In this document: positions 36,506 through 45,118 of the stretch, one piece after another | How positions within the stretch are numbered: the stretch's first letter is position 1 | Layout: the number at the start of each line of letters is the position of its first letter | DNA from: Betaproteobacteria bacterium | GTDB lineage: Bacteria; Pseudomonadota; Gammaproteobacteria; Burkholderiales; Rhodocyclaceae | Direction: 5' to 3' | Assembly (NCBI GenBank): GCA_016194935.1 | Contig: JACQAO010000006.1 | Location: forward strand, 1 to 61,417 | DNA length: 61,417 nucleotides | The notes under the pieces: generated by a model | Seen by the model: the letters and a program-made list of their open reading frames with translations, nothing else | The model's database searches: none | Told to the model about the DNA's origin: nothing | Translations under genes and position numbers: made by a program

Positions 36506-38920
36506 CTACTTGAAGTTATAGACAAGCGAAGCGCCAATCACATGCACCGTATATTTTGGGCCGGTCTGGCCGGTGCCGACAAAAGATGCGGACGAAGTAA
36601 GCGTTTGGCCATCGTATCCCCAGTCAGTAGATCTGTATTGCTCAAAAACGTATTTCATGTTGAGCGCGACATCTTTCTTCAGCCGGTATTTGCCGAACAA
36701 TTCCAGCCGGCTGAGGCGGGAAAGCTCATCGGGCAAAGGTAAAACAGTGGCGGCAATGCGCAAGCCGATATCCCTGAAGCCGGTCGACGCGGTGGTGGTC
36801 GAGTGCGAGAAATCGCCTCCCCATTCGTATTTTCCACCGGGTTTTACCCGGATACCCAGCCCCAGAGTCTGCGAACGGGCGGTACGGTTGGTCACGCCGG
36901 TTAACGGATCGAACGCCACGGTATTATTCTGCCTGTCGAGAGTGGTGATCACCGGGGAAGTGGCGCTGGATGCGCCGTTATGACCATTCTGATCGGTCTT
37001 GTAATCACCGACGGAGGCAAAGAAAACTCCGCTGATCTTGTCGGTGGCGGCCAGGTTGGCGTCAAAGTTGGCGGTCCAGCCGGTCGCGCGAGTCAAGCCG
37101 AAACCAGCTGCGGTATCGGGATATTTTTCGTTGTAATAGCTGGCGCCCAATTGCAGGTCCAGCTTTTCGCTGGGGGCGATATTGGCAAATGCATTCAGTT
37201 TGTCGCGCGTGCGATCCGCCAGGAAAAACTTGCGCAGCGCCGGCGTGTCAAGAAACGGGAAAGTGGCTTTTGAGGTTGCCGACGCTACGCCCACACAGGC
37301 TGTCACAATCCCGTTGTACAGGAATGTATTTGGTGCAACGCATTGGGTGCTTAGATAGCCTGCGGTATACGTGGCATTCAACGGACCCGAGCCGTTATAG
37401 TCTAAAGCATTCCGGTTGGAGTACGCGTAAGCCACGCCGCCAGAGGCGATGTCGCTGAACTTATGCTTTACTTCAACCTTGACCGTCGCCTCCTTGTCGC
37501 CGGCGGTAGGCTCGTTGGTATGTTTGACGTGATCGTAATCGAAGCCCAGCTTGAGCGTGGTGACTTTAGCGACATGGAAGTCAGCATCAACATAAATCAC
37601 CTGTTGGGTCTTGCTGAGGGGGCTGTTCTTCCTTACATACTGCGAGTTCACTGCATTGGCATAGCTGGCGGCGCTGGTATTGTCGGCGGGGTCATAGGCA
37701 TACCGGTTCACTGCGGTGCGGTTGTCCCGATCATCGTATTTGTAGCCGGCGGTTAGCTTGATCGTCTGCGACAGCTTCGAGTGCAACTTGATGTCGGCGT
37801 GGGTAGTATTGATCTTGCCGTCGAGCGAGGCCACGGGCGGCGCCGGCAAGATGCCGGTAGTGGAGATATAAGGCAGGAACGCCTCGTTCTGGGTCATGCG
37901 ACCGAAGCTCAAGTTGCCGGTCAGGCGCGTCTGCTGGCTGAGGGTGTAGCCTCCCGAAGCTTTGAGCTGGTGGAACTGGTTGTCGGGCATCTGCCCGAGC
38001 CGTCCGGTGAGCTGATTACCGCCGACGGTGGACGCTGCGTTGTAAAACAGGTTATCGAAGACCAGCGATTTGTTAGCGTTGCTGAACAGCGAGGCGTGAT
38101 AAGCGACTTGCATTTGCAGTTTCTCGCCGGAATAACGCGCCAGGGCGTCGAACAGATCAGTGGTGTAGTTGATCGGCTCGGGTACCAGCAAGGTACCTCG
38201 GCTGCCGCCGCCACCAATCTGGAGCGGCGCCCCGGTGAGCCGGGCGCCATCCTTTTCCTCGCGCTTGAAGTTCACCGCGACCTCCCAGCCGCCGGAGATC
38301 AGCTTGGTCAGACTCAGACCCGCTCCCTTGCGCATGGTCTCCACATCAAACCGCTTCATGTTTGCCGCAAGCCGGGTCATCATGGTGGTATTGACGATGG
38401 TAGCGGCTACAGGCGGATTAATGACTCCGCCGGGTGTTACGTCGATCGATCCCGCCCAGCCTGCCGGCTGGGTCAGGCGCGTGGAACCCATGCCGGCGTA
38501 TGGCGTCTGGAAGCTGTCGCTATGCAGCTTCGACAGCTCGTCGTATTCAATACTCAACCCGTAGTTGCCCTGCTCGCCCCCCGTAATCCTGATGTCACGG
38601 GCGCCATCCAGTCCCAGGTTGCGCCCGACGATTTCCAGATAGTTGGCGTTGCTTTCGCTGCGACCATTCATCCGGATGTTGCCTATCAGGAAGCCGCCCG
38701 ATTTCTCCAAACCTCTCCCATAATCGCCGAATTTGAAGCTGCCGGTCGAGGCGTTGCCGATACCGATCTCGACCTCGCTATCCGGGCGAGTCAGGCGCTT
38801 TATTTCTTCAGCGGACGCATCCGCTTCCGCCGCCCAGGCAAGTGGCGCGGCAAAGCCGATAGCCGCAATGGAAGCCGCCAGGATGGAGAAGCCAAAGCAC
38901 TTTTCATTTGCGCGTTTCAT
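36506..38920 (-). CDS. mtoB: MtrB/PioB-family outer-membrane beta-barrel (decaheme-associated porin)
   Basis: 804 aa from ATG 38920, which has GGAGA 8 bases before it. Signal peptide about 1-30 (LAWA|AEAD). The rest alternates Gly/Thr/Asn-rich strands such as FKFGDYGRGLEKSGGFLIG with long loops, as in MtrB/PioB/MtoB barrels that sheathe a decaheme cytochrome across the outer membrane. There is no N-terminal CXXC of the Shewanella MtrB type. The terminus is VYNFK, with Lys after the usual final Phe. It follows the decaheme gene by 13 bases. Symbol given by analogy with Sideroxydans mtoB. Confidence 0.87.
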   Translation of the reverse strand: MKRANEKCFGFSILAASIAAIGFAAPLAWAAEADASAEEIKRLTRPDSEVEIGIGNASTGSFKFGDYGRGLEKSGGFLIGNIRMNGRSESNANYLEIVGRNLGLDGARDIRITGGEQGNYGLSIEYDELSKLHSDSFQTPYAGMGSTRLTQPAGWAGSIDVTPGGVINPPVAATIVNTTMMTRLAANMKRFDVETMRKGAGLSLTKLISGGWEVAVNFKREEKDGARLTGAPLQIGGGGSRGTLLVPEPINYTTDLFDALARYSGEKLQMQVAYHASLFSNANKSLVFDNLFYNAASTVGGNQLTGRLGQMPDNQFHQLKASGGYTLSQQTRLTGNLSFGRMTQNEAFLPYISTTGILPAPPVASLDGKINTTHADIKLHSKLSQTIKLTAGYKYDDRDNRTAVNRYAYDPADNTSAASYANAVNSQYVRKNSPLSKTQQVIYVDADFHVAKVTTLKLGFDYDHVKHTNEPTAGDKEATVKVEVKHKFSDIASGGVAYAYSNRNALDYNGSGPLNATYTAGYLSTQCVAPNTFLYNGIVTACVGVASATSKATFPFLDTPALRKFFLADRTRDKLNAFANIAPSEKLDLQLGASYYNEKYPDTAAGFGLTRATGWTANFDANLAATDKISGVFFASVGDYKTDQNGHNGASSATSPVITTLDRQNNTVAFDPLTGVTNRTARSQTLGLGIRVKPGGKYEWGGDFSHSTTTASTGFRDIGLRIAATVLPLPDELSRLSRLELFGKYRLKKDVALNMKYVFEQYRSTDWGYDGQTLTSSASFVGTGQTGPKYTVHVIGASLVYNFK

Positions 38921-38933
38921 GATGTGTTCTCCA

Positions 38934-39920
38934 TTACCGGGCAAAGCGTGGGCCGGACGGGTGATTGCTCCCGTGAACCTGGGTATGGCAGTTCGTGCAG
39001 GCCTTGCCTACCATCTGCGATGCTGCTGTTGTTGATGTCGCTCCCGGCGTCACTAGCGGACCCAGATCCTGACCGCTGCGGATACCCGTAGTCGAATGAC
39101 CGCCCGCTATATGGCACGATGCACACAAGAATGGTTGCCGGTACTTCAGCAGCGAGGCGATGCTGGAGCCGTGCGGCGTATGACAGTTGGAGCAATTATC
39201 ACTGGCCGGCGGATGCTCCCACAGGAACGGGCCGCGTTTTTCGGCGTGACAGGTGTAGCAGGTTTCATTCACAGTAGCCGTGTTCAACATCTTCGGGCCG
39301 CTCGAACCGTGCGGGTTATGGCAACTGGAACAGCTGATTTTGCCTTCCGGTATCGGGTGATGCGAAGTCCGCAAACTCTCCGTGCGCTGCTCCTTGTGGC
39401 AAGAGAAGCAGGTTTCGGTCTGGGTCGCTCTATCACGCGCCTTGTCGTGCCGAGTATGCACTTTGTGGCAACTGGTACAGCCAACGTCCTGACTTTCGTG
39501 CTGGCTGCCGACCCATTGCATGCGATTGCCGCCCTTGTGACAGCTCATGCAGGCCTGGTCGCGCTCTTCGGCGGTATTCGCCGATTTCTTGCCAAATGTG
39601 CGATCAGGCTTCGGCGGCTTGTCACTACCCTTGTATGCAATGTGTTTGGCGCTCTCGCCGTGGCAGCTGGTGCACTCCGGACCACGTTTGTCAGCCCGGA
39701 CGCCGTGGCGGGTCTTGCCGATGGCCAGAAGTTCCGGGCTATCCGCCTCGTCGTGGCAGGTGGTGCATTTCGCATCGCCTTTGAGAACGATATCCCTGGG
39801 CGCTTCTTTCTTCTCCGTCTTCTCCGCTGGTTTCACCACATCGACCGCCAGGGCCGCAGGCATTGTCCCGGCCATGCCTGCAAACATGCACAGGAGCAGC
39901 ATCTTTCGTAAGAGACCCAT
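38934..39920 (-). CDS. mtoA: periplasmic decaheme cytochrome c, MtoA/MtrA/DmsE family
   Basis: 328 aa, signal peptide about 1-25 (MPAALA). Ten CXXCH sites start at residues 52, 83, 124, 148, 171, 197, 221, 243, 266 and 308, with the regular NPHGSS/TPHGSS spacing of the family. It should thread the porin encoded next and carry electrons across the outer membrane. Family members work in iron oxidation (MtoA, PioA), iron reduction (MtrA) and extracellular DMSO reduction (DmsE), so direction is open. AAGGGGAAACA lies before the start; the same 11-mer precedes the upstream monohaem gene. Confidence 0.92.
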   Translation of the reverse strand: MGLLRKMLLLCMFAGMAGTMPAALAVDVVKPAEKTEKKEAPRDIVLKGDAKCTTCHDEADSPELLAIGKTRHGVRADKRGPECTSCHGESAKHIAYKGSDKPPKPDRTFGKKSANTAEERDQACMSCHKGGNRMQWVGSQHESQDVGCTSCHKVHTRHDKARDRATQTETCFSCHKEQRTESLRTSHHPIPEGKISCSSCHNPHGSSGPKMLNTATVNETCYTCHAEKRGPFLWEHPPASDNCSNCHTPHGSSIASLLKYRQPFLCASCHIAGGHSTTGIRSGQDLGPLVTPGATSTTAASQMVGKACTNCHTQVHGSNHPSGPRFAR

Positions 39921-39995
39921 GCTTGTTTCCCCTTTATCTAAAAGCTGCGGCGGCGCCCGGTACGGACGGCGCGTGCGTATTGCGGATGCCGCCGC

Positions 39996-40337
39996 TTATT
40001 GCGAGAGTATCCACTGGGCAAGGTTCTTGAGTTGCTTCGCGTCCTTGGTGTCGATGACCTTGTGGTCTTCTTCGGTGCCGTCGTCCAGCTTGACCTTGGG
40101 GCCGGTAGTCATGTTCTTGATGGCCTTTTCTTCGCCGTCGGCCCTGCCCTTGAACTTGGCGGAAATTTTCTTGTAGGAAGGGCCTTTCTTGTCTTTGTCG
40201 ATGGCGTGGCACTTGAAGCAGTCGTTGGACTTGGCCAGCGCCTTAGCGGCCTCCGCATCGATATCGGCAGCCGTCGACGGCGCCGCAATGGCGGCGAAAA
40301 GTCCTACCAGCACGCCGGCAATAATCCGATGTTTCAT
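39996..40337 (-). CDS. small periplasmic monohaem cytochrome c (MtoD-like)
   Basis: 113 aa from ATG 40337, with AAGGGGAAACA before it; the longer frame upstream lacks a signal peptide. Signal peptide 1-24 (STAA|DIDA), haem site CFKCH (40-44), probable axial Met76 (KNMTTGP), Lys-rich surface. Resembles class I cytochromes and MtoD of Sideroxydans, a proposed electron shuttle between the outer-membrane conduit and inner-membrane partners. First gene of the electron-conduit operon; 75 bases separate it from mtoA. Confidence 0.85.
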   Translation of the reverse strand: MKHRIIAGVLVGLFAAIAAPSTAADIDAEAAKALAKSNDCFKCHAIDKDKKGPSYKKISAKFKGRADGEEKAIKNMTTGPKVKLDDGTEEDHKVIDTKDAKQLKNLAQWILSQ

Positions 40338-40689
40338 CTGTTTCCCCTTGTTCCAGTTATGACATGAGTTTCCCGCAGCCTTCACTGCCGAAAAAACGCC
40401 AGGTGCGTGAAAAACGCCACAGCCCATGTGCTGCAACCGATGGCTCCACGCGCCGATATTCATATGGAATCGTATGCTGCCCGGATTTTCCCGGCCCGGA
40501 CTTGAGCCAGATCAAGGAAAGCGAGAGTAATCCCGCCATGTCCCGTAACTTTTTCAGTTTGATCTTTACGGGATTCTGTCCATGCGCTCCGCCCGGGGCG
40601 ATCTCCCGCATGGTTTGCACATGCCATAGCTGAGGGGGCCTGGTCATCAAGGCCCGGGAGGAATACGATCCGGCAACCCCGGCTTTATT
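40338..40689 (-). other. 352-bp leader/promoter region of the cytochrome operon
   Basis: No gene. Reading minus strand it contains a 6-bp stem GGGCCT/AGGCCC (about 40640-40660) after the flavin reductase gene, the FNR-like box at 40502-40515, a -10-like TACGAT (complement of 40469-40474), and a leader of about 125 nt. Promoter placement is inference. Confidence 0.45.
40502..40515 (-). promoter_or_regulatory. candidate FNR/ANR-type binding site
   Basis: TTGAG-CCAG-ATCAA matches the FNR consensus TTGAT-N4-ATCAA at 9 of 10 positions. Its centre lies about 44-47 bases upstream of a start point that would follow the -10-like TACGAT, close to the class II activator position. It would place the cytochrome operon under low-oxygen control. 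Confidence 0.5.
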
Positions 40690-41193
40690 TCAGGGCGTCG
40701 CCAGCCTCCGGTACTGGCCGCCCTGGAACAGCAGCGGCGCACGTTCTTCGCGCATGAATTTTTCCACCAGGCCGACGAATATCAAATGATCGCCGCCGGC
40801 GTGACGGGTTTCGTTGCGGCACTCGAAGCGCGCGCAACAGCCCGGCAGCAGCGGAGCGCCGCCCATGCCGGTATCAAATTTCAGGGTGTGGAACTTTTCC
40901 CCGGTTCGATCCTTGGTAGGCCTGGCAAAGTGCTCCGACAAATCGGCCTGGTCAGCCGCCAATACGTTAATCGCGTAATGGCTGCAATGCTGGAACACCG
41001 CCAGCGCTGGTGAGTAAAGCGACAAACTCCACAGCACCAGCGGCGGATCCAGCGATACCGATGCGAAAGAATTAACGGTCAGGCCCGCCAGTTCATCGTT
41101 GGCGCCGCGAGCGGTGATCACCGTAACGCCGGTGGCGAAGCTGCCCAGTGCGCTGCGAAAAGCCCGCGTGTCGAAATGACCCTCAGCGTTCAT
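40690..41193 (-). CDS. flavin reductase component of a two-component monooxygenase
   Basis: 167 aa, flavin reductase-like split barrel: FRSALGSFATGVTVITA, LAGLTVNSFASVSLDPPLVLW and the C-terminal GDHLIFVGLVE with conserved His. It supplies reduced FMN or FAD to the oxygenase encoded immediately upstream; the two genes overlap by 11 bases. ATG 41193 was chosen because similarity starts there. The pairing resembles HsaAB/HpaBC systems for phenolic or steroid intermediates. Confidence 0.88.
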   Translation of the reverse strand: MNAEGHFDTRAFRSALGSFATGVTVITARGANDELAGLTVNSFASVSLDPPLVLWSLSLYSPALAVFQHCSHYAINVLAADQADLSEHFARPTKDRTGEKFHTLKFDTGMGGAPLLPGCCARFECRNETRHAGGDHLIFVGLVEKFMREERAPLLFQGGQYRRLATP

Positions 41194-42448
41194 AGGGCGG
41201 CAGGTCGGCGCTGTGGCCCAGGGCGACGCAACCGTACACTGCAGCGGCGGCATCCCAGTTCAGCGCGATGTGTGAACAGGCGGCGCGGATGTCGCGCAAA
41301 GCGCGTTGCGCCGGGTGGGCGAGGAACAAGGCCGAGCCGCCGGAAGCATCGAACAACAGATCGGCGGCGCGGCGGCCGAGTTGCGCGGCAAAAGCTGCAT
41401 CGCGGCGCAGGCGGGCTTTTTCCAGCAGCACCGGCGCCTCCGCGCGCGCGGCGCCGGCCATGATGTCGGCGCAATCGCCCAGCAGCAGGCGTCTTGCGGA
41501 ATCGATGCTGGCGGAGGCCTCGGCCACTCGCGCCTGCACCGCTTGGAAATCCGACAGCCTGCGGCCTGAATAGGAAGTCACGCGGTCGCGGTTGTCGCCG
41601 GTGAACAAATCAAGAGCACCCTGGGCGATACCCAGCGCTACGCCGGCAACCACATAACCGAAAGCCGGCAGCAGCGGGATGCGGTAGAGCGGCCCCGGAT
41701 TGATCGGTGAACCGGGCGTAGCGCCGCCTTGTACGGCGGTCAACGGCAGGCTGCGATGCGCCGCCACATGCGCTGCGGCGACGCTCACTTCATTGCTGCC
41801 GGTGCCGCACAGTCCCGCCGCATACCAGGTGTCGCGCACCGAGTAATCGCCCTTGGGCAAGAGGAACAGGCGGTACTCTCCGGGGATATCGGCGTAGGCA
41901 TCGGGGTCGTGTTGTTCGCTCTCCCTTCCGCCCTCGCCGACAATGGCGCCCAGCATCACCCAGTCACTGTCGTCGATACCGCTGGCGAAAGTCCAGCGAC
42001 CGCTCAATCGGTAGCCATCCTCGCAAACCTGGGCGCGACCGGCGGGAAAAATCAGGGAAGCGCAGATCAGGGCATCCGCAGTTTCCCCGCTGGCGCCCCA
42101 CACTTCATCCTGCGCCGCTTGCGGCCACATGCCGAGCATCCAGTGATGGCTGGCGAGATTGGCCAGCACCCAGGCGCTGGAAGCGCAGCCGCGCGCCAGC
42201 TCGGCGGAAACTTCCACCAGCGCGGCAATATCCAGCTCGGCGCCGCCGACCCGCGCCGGTTGCAACAGACGAAACAGACCAGCCTCATGCAGCTCGGCCA
42301 AGGTCGTCGCGGAGACACGCCGGGCGGCCTCGGTTGCCAGCGCACGCTGCGCCAGCGCAGGCCGCAAGGCGGCGGCGCGGGCCAGCGCTTCAGCAAGGTT
42401 GGCGGGTGCAGGCAAGGCAGTATCCTCGTTTAGAATTACGCTATTCAT
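41183..42448 (-). CDS. flavin-dependent monooxygenase, oxygenase component (acyl-CoA dehydrogenase fold)
   Basis: 421 aa with the acyl-CoA dehydrogenase-like fold of group D monooxygenases: [16 protein letters not shown] near the N terminus, [49 protein letters not shown] and a helical C terminus. The catalytic Glu of true dehydrogenases is not evident. With its reductase it would hydroxylate an aromatic or similar substrate; none is identifiable. Transcribed divergently from purT with 15 bases between the starts. Confidence 0.85.
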   Translation of the reverse strand: MNSVILNEDTALPAPANLAEALARAAALRPALAQRALATEAARRVSATTLAELHEAGLFRLLQPARVGGAELDIAALVEVSAELARGCASSAWVLANLASHHWMLGMWPQAAQDEVWGASGETADALICASLIFPAGRAQVCEDGYRLSGRWTFASGIDDSDWVMLGAIVGEGGRESEQHDPDAYADIPGEYRLFLLPKGDYSVRDTWYAAGLCGTGSNEVSVAAAHVAAHRSLPLTAVQGGATPGSPINPGPLYRIPLLPAFGYVVAGVALGIAQGALDLFTGDNRDRVTSYSGRRLSDFQAVQARVAEASASIDSARRLLLGDCADIMAGAARAEAPVLLEKARLRRDAAFAAQLGRRAADLLFDASGGSALFLAHPAQRALRDIRAACSHIALNWDAAAAVYGCVALGHSADLPPYER

Positions 42449-42463
42449 TGCTCGGGAACACCC

Positions 42464-43663
42464 ATGAGAATCGGCACCCCGCTTTCCTCCTCATCCACCC
42501 GCGTGATGCTGCTCGGCAGCGGCGAACTCGGCAAGGAAGTAATTATCGCCTTGCAGCGCCTGGGTGTCGAGGTAATCGCCGTCGACCGCTACGCCGATGC
42601 CCCCGGCATGCAGGTGGCGCATCGCGGCCATGTGGTCGCCATGACCGACGGCGCCGTGCTGCGGGCGGTGATTGAACTGGAGCGGCCGCATCTGGTGGTG
42701 CCGGAGATCGAGGCCATTGCCACAGATATGTTGCTGGAAATCGAACGGGAAGGCCTGGCCGAAGTGATCCCGACGGCGCGCGCGGCGCGCCTCACCATGA
42801 ACCGCGAAGGCATCCGTTGCCTGGCTGCGGAGGAACTCGGCTTGCCGACTTCGCCTTACAAATTCGCCGACTCGCTGGCGGAGTTGCGGGCGGCGATTGA
42901 AACCATCGGCTACCCGTGCGTGGTGAAGCCGGTGATGTCGTCCTCGGGCAAGGGGCAATCGCTGCTCAAGTCGCCGCGTGACGTAACCACGGCTTGGGAC
43001 TACGCCTGCGCAGGTGGCCGGGTGCAACAGAGCCGCGTTATCGTCGAGGGTTACATCGCTTTCGATTATGAAATCACGCTGCTGACAGTGCGCGCCATCG
43101 GCGGCGCCGGCAAGGTGGAAACTTATTTTTGTGAGCCGATCGGCCATGTCCAGGTCAACGGCGATTACGTCGAGTCCTGGCAGCCGATGGCAATGTCGAC
43201 GACGGCGTTGAAAAAATCGCAGGAAATCGCCGCCGCCGTCACCGGCAACCTCGGCGGACGCGGCATTTTCGGCGTCGAACTGTTCGTCAAAGGCGATCAA
43301 GTGTGGTTCTCCGAAGTCAGCCCGCGCCCGCACGACACTGGCCTGGTAACGCTGTGCACACAACGCTTGTCGGAGTTTGAACTGCACGCCCGCGCCATCC
43401 TCGGCCTGCCGGTGGATGTCTCGCTGCGTATGCCGGGAGCATCAGCAGTGATTTACGGCGGCATCGAGGAAAAGGGCATTGCTTTCGAGGGTGTGGCCGA
43501 GGCGCTGGCCGTGCCGCAATCCGATCTACGCCTGTTCGGCAAGCCGGAGAGCTACGTCAAACGCCGCATGGGGGTGGCCGTTGCCAACGGCGAAAATACC
43601 GATGAGGCGCGCAGCCGCGCCAAGCTTGCGGCCAGCCGGGTGCGACCGGTCAAGGCGCAATAA
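42464..43663 (+). CDS. purT: formate-dependent phosphoribosylglycinamide formyltransferase
   Basis: Third step of purine synthesis using formate and ATP instead of formyl-THF. 399-aa ATP-grasp protein: [21 protein letters not shown] (about 15), VPEIEAIAT, the grasp loop [13 protein letters not shown] (about 157-169), and [14 protein letters not shown] near 285. Length is standard. Single gene; convergent with the TusE-like gene with 8 bases between stops. Confidence 0.96.
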   Translation: MRIGTPLSSSSTRVMLLGSGELGKEVIIALQRLGVEVIAVDRYADAPGMQVAHRGHVVAMTDGAVLRAVIELERPHLVVPEIEAIATDMLLEIEREGLAEVIPTARAARLTMNREGIRCLAAEELGLPTSPYKFADSLAELRAAIETIGYPCVVKPVMSSSGKGQSLLKSPRDVTTAWDYACAGGRVQQSRVIVEGYIAFDYEITLLTVRAIGGAGKVETYFCEPIGHVQVNGDYVESWQPMAMSTTALKKSQEIAAAVTGNLGGRGIFGVELFVKGDQVWFSEVSPRPHDTGLVTLCTQRLSEFELHARAILGLPVDVSLRMPGASAVIYGGIEEKGIAFEGVAEALAVPQSDLRLFGKPESYVKRRMGVAVANGENTDEARSRAKLAASRVRPVKAQ

Positions 43664-43671
43664 CTTGCGCC

Positions 43672-43965
43672 TCAAACGCAGCCGGTCGGCTTGGGCATGC
43701 CGCCGTATTTGGTGATCGGCTTCATCGGCCCGGTCAGCCACAACTCGAAAATTTCCTTCTGGTCCATCTCGATGTACTTGGCGAATTTGCGGATCGGCGG
43801 CACGACATTGAACTCCTCAAAATATTCGCGCGCCTTGATGATCTGCTGCCACTTCACCTCGTCCAGATCAAAGCCGTCGGCTTCGGCCATGGCCCGGGCG
43901 ATCTCGGGCGTCCAGCAGTTCATATCGGTCAAATAGCCATCGCCATCGCGTTCAGGTGTGTCCAT
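43672..43965 (-). CDS. tusE: TusE/DsrC-family sulfur carrier
   Basis: 97-aa sulfur-relay protein with GYLTDMNCWTPEIARAMAE, FEEFNVVPPIRKFAKYIEM and the C-terminal arm KPTGCV holding Cys96, the persulfide-carrying residue. The second Cys of true DsrC, about ten residues earlier, is replaced by a non-Cys, so it is TusE-like and probably feeds tRNA thiolation or another acceptor rather than dissimilatory sulfite reductase. AAGAGG lies 6 bases before the start. A strong promoter overlapped by an IscR/Rrf2-type site drives it. Confidence 0.87.
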   Translation of the reverse strand: MDTPERDGDGYLTDMNCWTPEIARAMAEADGFDLDEVKWQQIIKAREYFEEFNVVPPIRKFAKYIEMDQKEIFELWLTGPMKPITKYGGMPKPTGCV

Positions 43966-43998
43966 AGCTAACCTCTTTGGAAATGAAATTTAGTGGAT

Positions 43999-44031
43999 AT
44001 TAAATAATAGTTGAGTAACTTAGTCAAGTTA
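43999..44031 (-). promoter_or_regulatory. tusE promoter overlapped by IscR/Rrf2-type operator
   Basis: On the minus strand TTGACT (complement of 44022-44027) and TTTAAT (complement of 43999-44004) are separated by exactly 17 bases, each 5/6 to consensus. The stretch 44007-44031 matches the 25-position type 1 IscR motif (ATASYYGACTRWWWYAGTCRRSTAT) at 21 positions by eye, with half-sites AGTTGAGTAA and, inverted, ACTTGACTAA. It covers the -35 and spacer, a repression layout. It also lies 14 bases upstream of the mutY start on the other strand. Confidence 0.7.
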
Positions 44032-44044
44032 AAATCGGGATGAC

Positions 44045-45118
44045 GTGAGCGACGACAAAGCATTTTCAGGAAAATTGACCGCCTGGCACCGGCGGCACGG
44101 TCGTCACGACCTGCCCTGGCAGGGAACCAACGACCCCTACCGCATCTGGCTGTCGGAGATCATGTTGCAGCAGACCCAGGTTGCTGCGGTGATCCCTTAT
44201 TACCGGCGCTTCCTTGAGCATTACCCGACGCTGACTGAACTGGCTGCGGCCCCTGTAGAGGAGGTCATGGGCTTGTGGAGCGGCCTCGGCTACTACGCCA
44301 GGGCGCGCAATCTGCATCGTTGCGCGCAAGTCGTGATGGACCGGCATGCTGGCGCATTCCCGCAGAATCCGGATGTCATCGCACAACTGCCCGGCATCGG
44401 GCGCTCTACCGCTAACGCTATCGCCGCATTCTGTTTCGGCGCGCGCGCCGCAATTCTCGACGGCAACGTCAAGCGGGTGTTGTGCCGCACGCACGGTATC
44501 GAGGGTTACCCCGGCGTCCCGGCGGTTGAAAAAATTTTATGGTCACTGGCGGAATCTCTGTTGCCGCGACGCGACAGCGCCACCTACATCCAGGCCTTGA
44601 TGGATCTCGGCGCCACCGTCTGCACGCGCGGCAAGCCGCGTTGCCTGGCTGAAGAGAAAAACTGTCCAGTGGTCGATCAATGCGTGGCGCGTAAGCAAGG
44701 GCGTATCGCGGAACTACCGGTAGCGCGTCCGCGCAAGATTTTGCCGCAACGCGAAACGCGCGTGCTGCTGTTGCTCGACGGCGACAAGGTGCTGCTTGAA
44801 CGGCGCCCTCCGAGCGGCATCTGGGGCGGGCTGCTGAGTCTGCCGGAACTGCCCGTCGGCGCCGATCCGTTGGCCTATGCTGCGCGGACGCTGGGCTGCG
44901 AGGTAACGCGCTTCATGACGCTACCGCCGTTGCACCATAGCTTCACGCATTTTCATCTGACTCTGCTGCCCCTGTCAGGCGCTGCAAAGTTGTTGCCGCA
45001 TACCGCCGAGGCGGCGGGCCATTGCTGGCTGGGAAGCGTGGAAATTGGTGCTGCGGCGCTGCCGGCGCCGATCCGGAAAATTCTCAGCGCCGCCTTTCAG
45101 GCAGGCAGCGCCCGGTGA
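44045..45118 (+). CDS. mutY: A/G-specific adenine DNA glycosylase
   Basis: Removes adenine mispaired with 8-oxoguanine. 357 aa from a GTG start with a weak ribosome site. HhH-GPD domain with catalytic [32 protein letters not shown] and the Asp in [13 protein letters not shown]. The [4Fe-4S] cysteines are C193, C200, C207 and C213: C-x6-C-x6-C-x5-C instead of the usual C-x6-C-x2-C-x5-C, so there are 4 extra residues in the loop. C-terminal NUDIX-like MutT domain (about 235-350) for 8-oxoG recognition. 3' end overlaps rapZ. Confidence 0.94.
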   Translation: MSDDKAFSGKLTAWHRRHGRHDLPWQGTNDPYRIWLSEIMLQQTQVAAVIPYYRRFLEHYPTLTELAAAPVEEVMGLWSGLGYYARARNLHRCAQVVMDRHAGAFPQNPDVIAQLPGIGRSTANAIAAFCFGARAAILDGNVKRVLCRTHGIEGYPGVPAVEKILWSLAESLLPRRDSATYIQALMDLGATVCTRGKPRCLAEEKNCPVVDQCVARKQGRIAELPVARPRKILPQRETRVLLLLDGDKVLLERRPPSGIWGGLLSLPELPVGADPLAYAARTLGCEVTRFMTLPPLHHSFTHFHLTLLPLSGAAKLLPHTAEAAGHCWLGSVEIGAAALPAPIRKILSAAFQAGSAR

